Shown one piece after another: positions 42,858-51,331 of a stretch of 64,000 nucleotides of DNA; the stretch's first letter is position 1, and each line of letters starts with the position of its first letter. The DNA is from JAXLYE01 sp046351595 (GTDB taxonomy: Bacteria > Myxococcota_A > Polyangia > Palsa-1104 > JAEUJZ01). The position numbers and the translations under genes were made by a program. A model generated the notes under the pieces. It was not told the DNA's origin, made no database searches, and saw nothing but the letters and a program-made list of their open reading frames with translations. The stretch lies in contig JAXLYE010000003.1 of NCBI GenBank assembly GCA_046351595.1, forward strand, positions 682,001 through 746,000, given 5' to 3'.

Positions 42858-45784
42858 GGCACATAGACCCTGAAAGCGCCGATGTCGGTATCGGGCTGGC
42901 GCTGCCGTGTCGACTCCGGGAGCGGAATGTCTTTGGGCATCGCGGCGTACAGCGCACGCACGGGACTGCGCAGATCCCCCTGGGCAGCGAGCTCTCGGAA
43001 GAAGCGCTGGGAGATGCTCGCGGCCAGAGCGTCCTTGACCTGACGCGAGGTGCCGATCCCCCACTGGCTGCCTTGAGTCAGGAAGGCCTGCACCATGCCC
43101 ATGCCCTCGGCGCTGCCCCACTCCTCAGAGGTCCGCCCGCTCTGGCAGGTGAACAGAGAGACGTACGCCGGTACCTTCGGCAGCGTGAGGATGTCGCTCA
43201 GCATCAAGCCGGCATCATCGCTCAAAGGGAGCGCGTGGCGCCAGCCGTTGGCAGACGGATAGTCCATGTGCGCGGCTGCATGGAAGAACACCGAGTGAGA
43301 GATTTGATCTTGTAGCGCGCCGCTGTTCAGCGCCTGGTGGACGGCGGCTGGACCACTTGGCTCGATGACGCCGGTGCCCTGCTGTATCACGCGGAACCGG
43401 AGCTGCTGCAGAGCGGTCCTGATGCCGGTCGCGGTGCCTCGGATTGCGTCGAAGCGGCCTTCCGGATCGATCAGGACGTAGGCTGGAGCGGAGGCGTTGA
43501 TGCCTTTTGCGGGTCCGACGGGTGCGCCGGCTCGCTGCCCGGGCAGGTCGAGCGCGAAGACCACCTCGCGTCCCTCCTTGAGAGGCTGACCCGATGGGCC
43601 GAACGGCAGCAGCTGGATATCGAGCTCGCGGAGCGCTCCGTAGGCGATGACTGTCAGTCGATCGGCCCGCTCGATCGGCGCGCGGAAGGGCTCAAGCAGG
43701 GCCGCCGCAAGCGCGCGCTGCGGCTGATCCTCTTCGATCAGGCTCGTGGCCACCGGGGTGAACCAGATTCCTGTCGGATCTGCCAATAGACACAGCCAGC
43801 GGTTCGTACCGGGGTGGCAAGCAAGCAGCGCCTCTCCGGCGACGGGCGGGCGCGCCGAGCTGCGGTTGTCCGCAGAGAGCTCGCCGAATGAATGGACGAG
43901 CCGCTCGAGAGCCCGAAGTGCCCGCTCGTTGAGCTGCTGCTGCCGCTGCGTCAGCTCGACCTCTCGATCCTTCGGCACCCGGGGAAGCTCCCACGCAACG
44001 GCGTTGAGCTCCGCGCGTGCAGCGTGGTACTCGCTGAGCGCGGCCTGATACTCCTGCGGCGCGCGGGTAAGGATCTGCGGAATCTGCGTCAGCACAGACA
44101 GACTCCGGATGCCGCGGACGCGGGCGTGCCTCAGGACCTGCAGGGCCGCGGTCAGCTCGCCGCGCCGGACCAGGAACTCCAGGAAGAGGGCGGTGCCGCG
44201 CTGGTAGCGCCCGAGGAAGCCGCCGCGCCCGAGCCCCAGCGGCGCAGTGAGCGCCTCCTGGTCGAGGAGCCGCTCTGCCTGCTCGTAGAACGTCCTAGCC
44301 TGGGCCTGGCGCTCTACACCGGCTTCCTGCTCGGCGAGCTGCGCCAGCCCGATCAGGGAGTGCCACTCAAACTCCGGCAAGAGCAGGCGCTGGGCGAAGC
44401 GGAGCAGTCTCTCCAACCTTGTCCGCGCGACGTCCAGCTTCCCCAGCTTGAGCGCGATCTCTGCCTGCACGTGCAGCCAGTAGGGAGTAAGCGCGCGATC
44501 ATTCTCCGCCTCGGTCTGCTGCACCTTCGTGATCCATGCCTCTGCGGTGGTCAGCTCGCCGCGCTGCAGGGCGACTCGCGCCAGGTACGTGAAGGCGGTG
44601 CTTCGCCGCTGCGGCTGATCACACTCGCGCGTAAGCTCAAGGGCCCTGAGCAGCAGCGGAAGCGGCTCCGGCAGGCCGGGCGGCAGCGGCAGACGGGGCT
44701 CGGCCTCGCGCGCTCGCAGCCACAGATCCGCCTTGGCAAAGGCGCCCTCGATCTGGCGGCAGGCGTGCAGCCCTTCTCCGTCGGGGCGATTGTGCTTCAC
44801 GGGCTCGCCCAGGAGCGCTACGGCTTGCTGCAGCCGGCCGAGGCGGGCAAACAGATCTGCGCCAAACGTGCCGAGATCGTACAGGCTGGTCCAGTTCCCG
44901 GTGCGCTCGGCCAGCTGCTGCCCTTGCTCGACCAGACCGATAGCTCCCCTGATGTCTCCGCGCAGCGCGCGGTGCAGCGCCTGCTGCTTGAACTCCCACG
45001 GCTGCCACTCGACCAGGCGCTCGAAGTCGCTGCGGTGCTCGCGCAAGATCCGCTCGGCCTGCTCGATCTGACCGGACCGCGTAGCCAGGCGCTCGGAGAG
45101 CCACAGCACGTTCTCGAGCTGCGTGGAGAGCAGGCCCGACTCCTTGCAAGCCTGGATGGCCGCACGCAGGAGCGACTCGGCGTCGGGCTCGTTCAGCTCA
45201 TCGGCCAGCCGTGCCTTGAGGCTGAGGTAGTCGGCGCGATCCTCGCCCCGCAGCTGCTCTGCCTCTGCCTGGCGGCGCGCCAGATACTTTTTGGCACGTG
45301 CAGCACCGTCTAGCGGCGACCCATTTCGCAGCGTCCAGGCCTCGGCGAGCCACCGCGGCCCGGAGGGCTCGCGAATCCGCAAGGTCCGGACCGAAACCCG
45401 CCCGCCGACCCTCGCTACGACGCAGAGCGGACCGGCCCCGACCCGCTGGTCCAGCTCAAGCAGCTTGCCCTGGTTGGTCGGGAGGAAGTGTCCGCTCAGC
45501 GGCCGCAGCCCCCACTTGAGAACCTGCAGCGCAGCGGTCGGCGCCGAGCGGACCCACAGGCGCAGGTGCTGGGCGCCGCCGCTGTCAGGAACACAAGAGA
45601 GATCAGAGCGGACCAGGCCGCAGCCGATGAGCGACACTTCAAGCTCCGGTCCGGGCCGCGACAGACCGAGGCCCAGCGGGATGAGCGGCACCGTCGCCAG
45701 CAGCAGCCAGCGCCAGCCGGATCTCTTGCGCGGGCCCGGGGCCGGCCGGGTGGGCTTTAGCGGTGCGGCGCGTTGGCTCTCCAT
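42854..45784 (-). CDS. Exported TPR-CHAT protease
   Basis: 976 residues. A basic N-terminus (GPRKRSGWRW) then a membrane helix (WLLLATVPLIPLGLGLS) predicts that the bulk lies outside the cytoplasm. Residues ~150-640 are TPR-like helices (AESLLRAAIQACKESGLL, IEQAERILREHRSDFERLVE, TAEAWITKVQQTEAENDRAL). The C-terminal ~270 residues are a CHAT protease: His839 in FFHAAAHMDYP (His835 also possible) and Cys880 in VSLFTCQSG. It overlaps the next gene, the sigma factor, by 4 nt and is itself overlapped by the small gene 45757-45969. A caspase-like protease outside the cytoplasm, coupled to a sigma gene and a membrane protein, suggests proteolytic release of the sigma factor. Confidence 0.87.
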   Translation of the reverse strand: MESQRAAPLKPTRPAPGPRKRSGWRWLLLATVPLIPLGLGLSRPGPELEVSLIGCGLVRSDLSCVPDSGGAQHLRLWVRSAPTAALQVLKWGLRPLSGHFLPTNQGKLLELDQRVGAGPLCVVARVGGRVSVRTLRIREPSGPRWLAEAWTLRNGSPLDGAARAKKYLARRQAEAEQLRGEDRADYLSLKARLADELNEPDAESLLRAAIQACKESGLLSTQLENVLWLSERLATRSGQIEQAERILREHRSDFERLVEWQPWEFKQQALHRALRGDIRGAIGLVEQGQQLAERTGNWTSLYDLGTFGADLFARLGRLQQAVALLGEPVKHNRPDGEGLHACRQIEGAFAKADLWLRAREAEPRLPLPPGLPEPLPLLLRALELTRECDQPQRRSTAFTYLARVALQRGELTTAEAWITKVQQTEAENDRALTPYWLHVQAEIALKLGKLDVARTRLERLLRFAQRLLLPEFEWHSLIGLAQLAEQEAGVERQAQARTFYEQAERLLDQEALTAPLGLGRGGFLGRYQRGTALFLEFLVRRGELTAALQVLRHARVRGIRSLSVLTQIPQILTRAPQEYQAALSEYHAARAELNAVAWELPRVPKDREVELTQRQQQLNERALRALERLVHSFGELSADNRSSARPPVAGEALLACHPGTNRWLCLLADPTGIWFTPVATSLIEEDQPQRALAAALLEPFRAPIERADRLTVIAYGALRELDIQLLPFGPSGQPLKEGREVVFALDLPGQRAGAPVGPAKGINASAPAYVLIDPEGRFDAIRGTATGIRTALQQLRFRVIQQGTGVIEPSGPAAVHQALNSGALQDQISHSVFFHAAAHMDYPSANGWRHALPLSDDAGLMLSDILTLPKVPAYVSLFTCQSGRTSEEWGSAEGMGMVQAFLTQGSQWGIGTSRQVKDALAASISQRFFRELAAQGDLRSPVRALYAAMPKDIPLPESTRQRQPDTDIGAFRVYVP

Positions 45785-45969
45785 TCGAGGGGGCTGTCTC
45801 TCTCCGGGGCAGCATTTAAGTCTCCGTCATGGCAAACAGGTTGATCAAGCTCGATGACGCGCGGGTCCTTGCCCGGCTTCGGCGCCGTCGAGTCTGAGGC
45901 GGGCGGGGGCTCATCGCTGGTGGCCGAAGAGGACAGGTCGATCGGGTTCCGGTGGCTGTTGGACGGCAT
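45757..45969 (-). CDS. Small protein, leader of the TPR-CHAT operon
   Basis: 70 residues. It is short and hydrophilic with no recognised domain (PSNSHRNPIDLSSSATSDEP), so it could easily be passed over, but the ATG is preceded by a very strong ribosome-binding site (aaggagggag, 3 nt before the ATG). Its 3' end overlaps the TPR-CHAT start by 28 nt. It may exist to load ribosomes onto the protease message, or act as a small regulator or substrate. Confidence 0.6.
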   Translation of the reverse strand: MPSNSHRNPIDLSSSATSDEPPPASDSTAPKPGKDPRVIELDQPVCHDGDLNAAPERDSPLEWRANAPHR

Positions 45970-46048
45970 GGGCTCCCTCCTTGATTGGGGTCAACCACGA
46001 GGAAGCAGCGACCGTGCCAACAGCGCGGAGGTGGGGCCCGCGGGCGCC

Positions 46049-47695
46049 TCAGTCAACGAGGGTGATGCGCCGAGGCTCCGGCGCTGCATCGGCGGGCGCC
46101 TTGTCTGCTTCTTCGGCCGCGGAAACCGCCTCGTCGCCGAACCGCAGCGGAGGGATGAGCACCGCCATACGCACCGCGCGCTCGGCTCTGTGGCCGCGCC
46201 GGCGCTCCGGAGCGGTCGCATACGGCGCTCCTTTGCTCTGCGGTCGTACGCACGCGAGTTCGGGAGGCGACGCGGGCTGCGCCAGCGGCGTTGGTGCGAC
46301 TGGCACACCCGCCGTTGGACGCGAGCCCGTCTCAAGGGCGCTGAGCGGGCTGACAGGCGCCGGAGGGGCCCAGCGCGCCAGCATGGAGTGCAGGGCGCGC
46401 CGGCTGTGTCCGCGGTAAACGCTCTGCGCCGCGAAGGCCGCGCTCAGCGTCGCCAGCAAGGCGGTCAGGCCGAGCAGCCATGAGGGGGCCAGCCACCGCC
46501 GCTGCGCCTCGAGGTGAGGCCCTGCGAGCGCCGCTTCGCCCGGGCCGATCGTCTGCTGGCTGGGCGCCAGGATCTGCGAGACGAAGAGCTCGTCCGGATA
46601 GGGGCGAGTCGTGACCTCCTCAATCACAATCGGGATCCCGTCCGACGGTGTCGCGCCGCGGCAGAGCGCGACGAGGTCTGGACGGAAGCCCTGCACGGTC
46701 ATCTCACCTGACACGGCCGGAATCCGCTCCACGGGCGGCTGTCCCTCCAGCGCGCGGATGAAGTCGATGACGGACGGGTAGCGCTCCGCCCGCTCGACGG
46801 ACAGCGCACGCCGGATCGCAGGTGCGACATACGCCGGCAGATCCGGAACAAGCTCCTCGATCGGATCCGCGGCGGCGGCGCCGATCTGGGCGGCAAGCTG
46901 CTGCGCGTCCGCCCCGGCGAAGGGCAACCGTCCGCTCAGCACCTGATAGGCGACGACGGCGAGCGACCACTGATCCGACCGAGCGTCCAGCGCCGCGCGA
47001 CCGCCCTGCACGACCTCGGGTGCACGGTACGCAAGCCCCTCCATCGGCAGCTCCAGCGAGGAAGGTGCGATGCCGTTGGGTTGACTCGCCGCCAGATCGC
47101 GCGCGAACCCGAAGTCGAGCAGCTTGATCACCTCTCGAGCCGGACCGCCGCCCGTGCCGCTCCGATCGATGCTCAGGAAGATGCTGGCCGGGGTGAGGTT
47201 CCCGTGCACGACGGCTCGGTCGTGGGCGTGCTGCAGCCCCGCGGCTGCCGCGCGCAAGATCTCCAGGGCCCGCGGCAGCTGGAGCCGCCCCGCGCTGCGA
47301 AGGAGCCCGCCCAGGCCGCGCCCGGAGAGAGCCTCCAGCGCCAGGAAGGCCGCTCCGTCCTCGTCCTTGTTGCACTCCAGGAGCCTGGCAATGTGAAGGT
47401 GCTCCAGCTTGGCCAGAATCTGGGCCTCGCGCAGGCACAGCCGCAGCGCGTCGCTCGCAGCACCGCCGCGAGAGCGCTTCACGCTGCAGGATGTCTTGCG
47501 CAATAGATCATCCGCCCGGTAGAGGTCCCATCGCGGCGAGCTTGCCAGCACCGCACCGAGCGCGTAGCGGTCGTTGAGCACCTCATTCCTTCCAGCCTTG
47601 GCGTCTGCCGGAGTAGGCGGCGGAACTGCGCACGTGCGACGAGAAAGAGCGGGCTGCGAAGACGGAGAGGTGAGTACGAGCTGCGTCCTGTCCAT
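46049..47695 (-). CDS. Membrane pseudokinase
   Basis: 548 residues from the ATG at 47695 (aaggagg upstream). Kinase fold with the beta-3 Lys (CSVKRS), alpha-C Glu, DFG (KLLDFGFARD) and APE-like YRAPEVV, but no Gly-rich loop, and HRD is changed to HGN (VVHGNLTPASIFL), so the catalytic Asp is missing. A membrane helix (WLLGLTALLATLSAAFAAQS) follows near residue 405, then a Pro-rich ~120-residue tail outside. It probably senses or scaffolds rather than phosphorylates, perhaps pairing with the active kinase at 39846, which has the same kinase-helix-tail layout. It lies between the FHA-EAD gene and the TPR-CHAT operon. Confidence 0.85.
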   Translation of the reverse strand: MDRTQLVLTSPSSQPALSRRTCAVPPPTPADAKAGRNEVLNDRYALGAVLASSPRWDLYRADDLLRKTSCSVKRSRGGAASDALRLCLREAQILAKLEHLHIARLLECNKDEDGAAFLALEALSGRGLGGLLRSAGRLQLPRALEILRAAAAGLQHAHDRAVVHGNLTPASIFLSIDRSGTGGGPAREVIKLLDFGFARDLAASQPNGIAPSSLELPMEGLAYRAPEVVQGGRAALDARSDQWSLAVVAYQVLSGRLPFAGADAQQLAAQIGAAAADPIEELVPDLPAYVAPAIRRALSVERAERYPSVIDFIRALEGQPPVERIPAVSGEMTVQGFRPDLVALCRGATPSDGIPIVIEEVTTRPYPDELFVSQILAPSQQTIGPGEAALAGPHLEAQRRWLAPSWLLGLTALLATLSAAFAAQSVYRGHSRRALHSMLARWAPPAPVSPLSALETGSRPTAGVPVAPTPLAQPASPPELACVRPQSKGAPYATAPERRRGHRAERAVRMAVLIPPLRFGDEAVSAAEEADKAPADAAPEPRRITLVD

Positions 47696-47950
47696 GGCGA
47701 TGGCCTCCTTCGGGGTTCGCTAGGCTCGTACAGAGGACTCCGGTGCGACCGGCCGTGGAGCGCATGCTCCGCGGTCAGCTCGCCAGGGCCGCCCTGCCGT
47801 CTGCCTTTGATGGCCATGCGCAGCACGGAAGCAGATCCTGACCAACAATTTTTTGTGACGGGTGGGTGGCAGCTGCATGGAGGGCTCGCGCTGGAGTCGC
47901 CCCGGCGCGGATCCGTCTCTCGGGGTTAGCGATCGCTGTAGGAAGAGGAC

Positions 47951-48607
47951 CTACTGGCTGGAATCGAACTCTTCGGGACAGGCCTCGTAGAGGCGCAGGA
48001 TGATCTCGGCAGGAGGGGCCCACTCGATCAGCTGAGTCACCTTGCTGATGCGGTTCATGTTGTTTGCGAACCGCGCCCGGATGTGCGGGAAGTGATCGAG
48101 GCAGAACGCATCGAACTCCGAGTCATCACGGAGGATCCGGGTGATCAGACGGCGCAGGGATGCCCGGGTCGGGACCGTCACCGGCGGGCCCCAGTCCGGC
48201 GTCGGCAGCGGCCCGGTGGCAGAGGCATGACAAGAAGGCGTCCGCTGCTGGCTGGAGACCGCGGGGCCGTGCAAGACGCTCCCCGGCACTACGCGTCCGA
48301 GGTAGCTCTCCAGGGTGGCCCGCCCGTGCTGGAGATAGAGCGAGTAGGTGCCGACCCCGATCTCGTCCGCCGGGAGCACCGGGGCTTGATCGGCCATCCG
48401 CTGCCCCCTGACGTAACAGCCGTTGGTGCTCGCGTGGTCTTCGACCCAGAATCCCGACCGGAGCGCCGCGATCGTACAGTGTCGCCGCGAGACGCACAGG
48501 TCGTGGAGCACGAGATCATTCGAGAGGGCGCGACCGACCTCGATCTTGGTGACCTCAAAGTATCTCAAGAAGCACTGACTCTTGCCGATTACCAGGATCG
48601 TGAACAT
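47951..48607 (-). CDS. FHA domain protein with C-terminal EAD-like domain (copy B)
   Basis: 218 residues from the ATG at 48607 (aggagag 4-5 nt upstream). Closely related over its whole length to the 28465-29142 protein: FHA domain (VGRALSNDLVLHDLCVSRRH, STNGCYVRG) and EAD-like helices (ILRDDSEFDAFCLDHFPHIR, then NNMNRISKVTQLIE). The shared MFTI start fixes the N-terminus of both. It should bind phosphothreonine and an EAD partner. The DUF3102-like pseudogene precedes it, as in copy A. Confidence 0.84.
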   Translation of the reverse strand: MFTILVIGKSQCFLRYFEVTKIEVGRALSNDLVLHDLCVSRRHCTIAALRSGFWVEDHASTNGCYVRGQRMADQAPVLPADEIGVGTYSLYLQHGRATLESYLGRVVPGSVLHGPAVSSQQRTPSCHASATGPLPTPDWGPPVTVPTRASLRRLITRILRDDSEFDAFCLDHFPHIRARFANNMNRISKVTQLIEWAPPAEIILRLYEACPEEFDSSQ

Positions 48608-48689
48608 CGCGCTCTCCTGCGTGGACGTACAGCCTGCGTCTTCGTACCAGCCGCTGCTCGCAGACACCGTTCTTCTTGCCCGCTCTGAG

Positions 48690-49556
48690 TCAGTCGCAGG
48701 ATGCGACCGAGCCCGAGGCAGGCAGCGCCCGTTCGTCGAGAGCCTTCAGCCTGCTCTCGATCGAACAGATCTCTTCATCGAGCTTTGCGCGCAGCGCGAG
48801 CAGATGCTGACGCTGGTGGAGCAGCCTCTCGCGGAGCGCAGGCGCTGGCTCGCCCTGCAAGGTGACCGCTTCCGGCCTCGGTGCTACGGCGACCAGGCGC
48901 GGCCGCCGCAGCGCGCCATAAGATACCTTCAGCGCATCCAGGGTCAGCGCCCCCTGTGTCGCGGCTTGGATGACACGCAGCGCCTCCGGGCTCCCGCGCT
49001 CAAACCCCTGCACGATCCACTTCATCACCGCGGTGCCGAGCGAGTCCGGAAGTTCCCACTCCGCGAACTTGGCGTACAGAAAGCAGGTGGCGCGGTTGAG
49101 CCCGTAGCGGCGGTGGATGTGCGTAAGGAAGGACTCGAAGCGGAATCCGCAGGACTCGCAGCGTGCGCGCGCGGCCAGGAGCTGACGGCCCAGCTCCAGA
49201 GCCGACCGGCCCTGCTTGCGGCTGCACGCCGCAATGGCCCGTTAAAACGGCAGGAGCTCGACGGGAAGACCGGGCTGCGGCGAATCGGACTCCGGGGCTG
49301 CGGAAGCAGACTCCGGACTGGGTACGGACTCTGCCCAGCGCGCATCCCAGCGTGCGATGACATCCTGCGGTAGCTCGTTTCGGTACATCCCTTGCAGGAG
49401 CACGCGCCGCATGTTAGCCCGGTTGCTGCCCCAGTCCGCGATCAAGCGCATCGCGAGACGAATAGTTCCTTCCGGCTCATCCAGAGAGAGGCCAGCGGCT
49501 GCCCGCTTGAAGCTCGTCCACAGCTGGGCGTCGCGATCTTCCAGCCCGTCCAACAT
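48690..49556 (-). pseudogene. DUF3102-like protein with internal stop (copy B)
   Basis: The 289-codon frame is a clear paralog of the 29173 gene (WTSFKRAAAGLSLDEPEGTI; RKQGRSALELGRQLLAARAR; MKWIVQGFERGSPEALRVIQ). One TAA at 49242-49244 interrupts it (ELLPF-stop-RAIAACSRKQG) where copy A has Glu (PLERAIGECSRKQG). No other damage is seen, so the change is recent or an error. Products of 104 and 112 residues would remain. Confidence 0.82.
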
Positions 49557-49730
49557 CAGGTTTGGCCTCCGACCATCATGTTTCCAACCAAGGGCAAGAA
49601 GGGTGCCACCTTCGATTCTCTTCGGAGGGGCCGAAACGGCTCAGACTCTGGAGAGTGCGGCACGGCCTCATAGCGCTATCGCTTTGGAAGTCGCGCTGCT
49701 CGCGGTGGGTACACCCGATCCAATCTTGCG

Positions 49731-50303
49731 TTACGCCGCTCCGGCCCTGAGCGATGCGATGTCGGCTGCCAGCTGGCTCCGCAGCCTGTCTTCCTCATTG
49801 TGCCAGCGCGCCGAGCTTCCGGAGATGTCGCTGAGGAAGTGGCGGAGGAGGCGCAGCGGACAAGAGATCTTGCCGTCCACGTCCATCCGCAGCGCGTAGT
49901 GAAAATCGTACAGCCGCTCCACGCTTGCCGCGACCTGAGAGGGAGCCAGCGCGGCGCCTTGATCCTTGAAGAATGCCACGATCTCGGCAGCGGTAGCCTG
50001 ATCGAGCAGGAGCGCCGCACGCATCACCACGGCATCGACGAGCTGCTGAGCCGGGTGGGGATCAGATATGGCGGACTGTGACACCCCATCCAGGCCACTG
50101 CAGCGGATCACCTCGAGAGGCTGTGTCCCTCGGCCTGAGCGCTCGTGTAGTGCTCGGGCTGCGCGCTCATTGCCAACCCCGGGCTCGCCCCAGATGAGCA
50201 CGGGCACCTCGCTCGCCGCGGCGTGTTCCAGCTCTGTGACGAACCGGCGCATCGCGCGCGACTCGCAGACCAGCCCGAGCGCGGGCGTCCTTGCTTGCAT
50301 CAT
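49731..50303 (-). CDS. Hybrid of an NtrC-like N-terminus and a STAND winged-helix C-terminus
   Basis: 190 residues from the ATG at 50303, overlapping the previous stop by 4 nt (ATGA). Residues 1-75 match the start of the AAA domain of the 30271 protein (ESRAMRRFVTELEHAAASEV, GEPGVGNERAARALHERSGR), but the Walker A Lys is Asn, so ATP is probably not hydrolysed. Residues ~85-190 match the C-terminal winged-helix of the WD40-STAND protein (MRAALLLDQATAAEIVAFFK, VERLYDFHYALRMDVDGKIS). All enzymatic parts in between are missing. It is either a deletion product or a small regulator that competes with the large ATPases. Translational coupling to three upstream genes argues that it is expressed. Confidence 0.7.
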   Translation of the reverse strand: MMQARTPALGLVCESRAMRRFVTELEHAAASEVPVLIWGEPGVGNERAARALHERSGRGTQPLEVIRCSGLDGVSQSAISDPHPAQQLVDAVVMRAALLLDQATAAEIVAFFKDQGAALAPSQVAASVERLYDFHYALRMDVDGKISCPLRLLRHFLSDISGSSARWHNEEDRLRSQLAADIASLRAGAA

Positions 50304-51331
50304 GGCGCCCTCGGGGGGGCGGGTTCCGCCGCTCCGCCGCGACGGTACACCTGCAGCTCGCCAGGCAGCATCTCGCCGTAGCGGCAGGCGGCCACATGAT
50401 CCCAGCCGAGCGCGCCCAGGCGCTCGCGCAGCGGCGCGGGCTGGTAGTGCTTGCGCCGCCACAGCTCGATCTCGCTAGGCTGGAACTCGCCGGGAAGGAG
50501 CGCGACGGCACCCCAAGCGTAGCTGCCGGGAAGCGCTGCATCCGGATCCAGGCGTAGCGTCCACTCGATCGGCTCGCCGGCCGCGTATGGAGCGAGGGCC
50601 GCTGTGAGCCAGGGCTTCGCCTCGTCGAGATGCCGCTGCGCCGCCTCGCCTTGGCGTGCCCAGCGAACCTCCTGGCTCTCGCCGGCCGCCAGCGGCAGGT
50701 CGAGCACCAGCAGATCACCCGCGCCACAGAAGGCCAGGCCGTACCGCAGGAAGCGCAGCTCGTCTTCGAGCTCGCCGAGTGTACCGCCGAGCAAAAGGAT
50801 CACACGCTGCCTCCCGGAGAGAGATAGGAGGTCTGCATGCGACGACAGCTCCTCCAAGTCCGCGAGCAGGGCCCAGACCGCGACGTGCGGCAAGGACTCG
50901 GCCGCGTGGACATAGGCAGCGGTCAGCAGCGGCTCGCTCAGATCCACCAGCCCCAGCGAGCCAGCGTCGGGGGCGTCGAGTAGCTGCGCCGCGAGGCGGA
51001 TGTCCGGACGTCCCTCGCCGACCCCCAGGACCAGCACATCGAGAGGCTCCGCGCGAAGGTGCGGGCGGATTGCGGCGGCCAGCGGCTCCAGACTGGCCGC
51101 CCACGCTTGCGCCTCCGGACAACGTCGGACGTAGAGGCGATAGGCCGCGGCGCTGGCAGGCCCGAGATACGCCCAGACCGGGCGCAGCGCGGTCCGCTCG
51201 GCGCGCAGCGTATGGGGTATCTCGGCGGCCTCGCGGATCAGCCGGCGGTGCGGCGTCAGCACGCAGTTGAGCCAGCGGGAACGTTCCGGCGGCTGAGACG
51301 GCCGCGTCGTAACAAGCGGGCGGCGCTTCAT
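50300..51331 (-). CDS. SAM-dependent methyltransferase-like protein (EgtD-like)
   Basis: 343 residues from the ATG at 51331, which overlaps the transporter stop by 4 nt. A Rossmann-type motif I (LDVLVLGVGEGRPDIRLAAQ), an acidic second strand (LGLVDLSEPLL) and LLGGTLGELEDELRFLRYGL resemble the histidine-specific methyltransferase (EgtD) family, but the N-terminal substrate-binding region is not recognisable. It probably methylates a small molecule or peptide. Its neighbour is a peptide-type transporter, so the pair may make or import a compound. The assignment is by pattern. Confidence 0.62.
   Translation of the reverse strand: MKRRPLVTTRPSQPPERSRWLNCVLTPHRRLIREAAEIPHTLRAERTALRPVWAYLGPASAAAYRLYVRRCPEAQAWAASLEPLAAAIRPHLRAEPLDVLVLGVGEGRPDIRLAAQLLDAPDAGSLGLVDLSEPLLTAAYVHAAESLPHVAVWALLADLEELSSHADLLSLSGRQRVILLLGGTLGELEDELRFLRYGLAFCGAGDLLVLDLPLAAGESQEVRWARQGEAAQRHLDEAKPWLTAALAPYAAGEPIEWTLRLDPDAALPGSYAWGAVALLPGEFQPSEIELWRRKHYQPAPLRERLGALGWDHVAACRYGEMLPGELQVYRRGGAAEPAPPRAP

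Noticed and set aside
42854..45784. Type III-E CRISPR (Csx29) assignment for the TPR-CHAT gene
   Set aside because: No Cas7-11, Csx30 or CRISPR array is seen, and this protein has an N-terminal membrane helix; only the protease/sigma pairing is similar.
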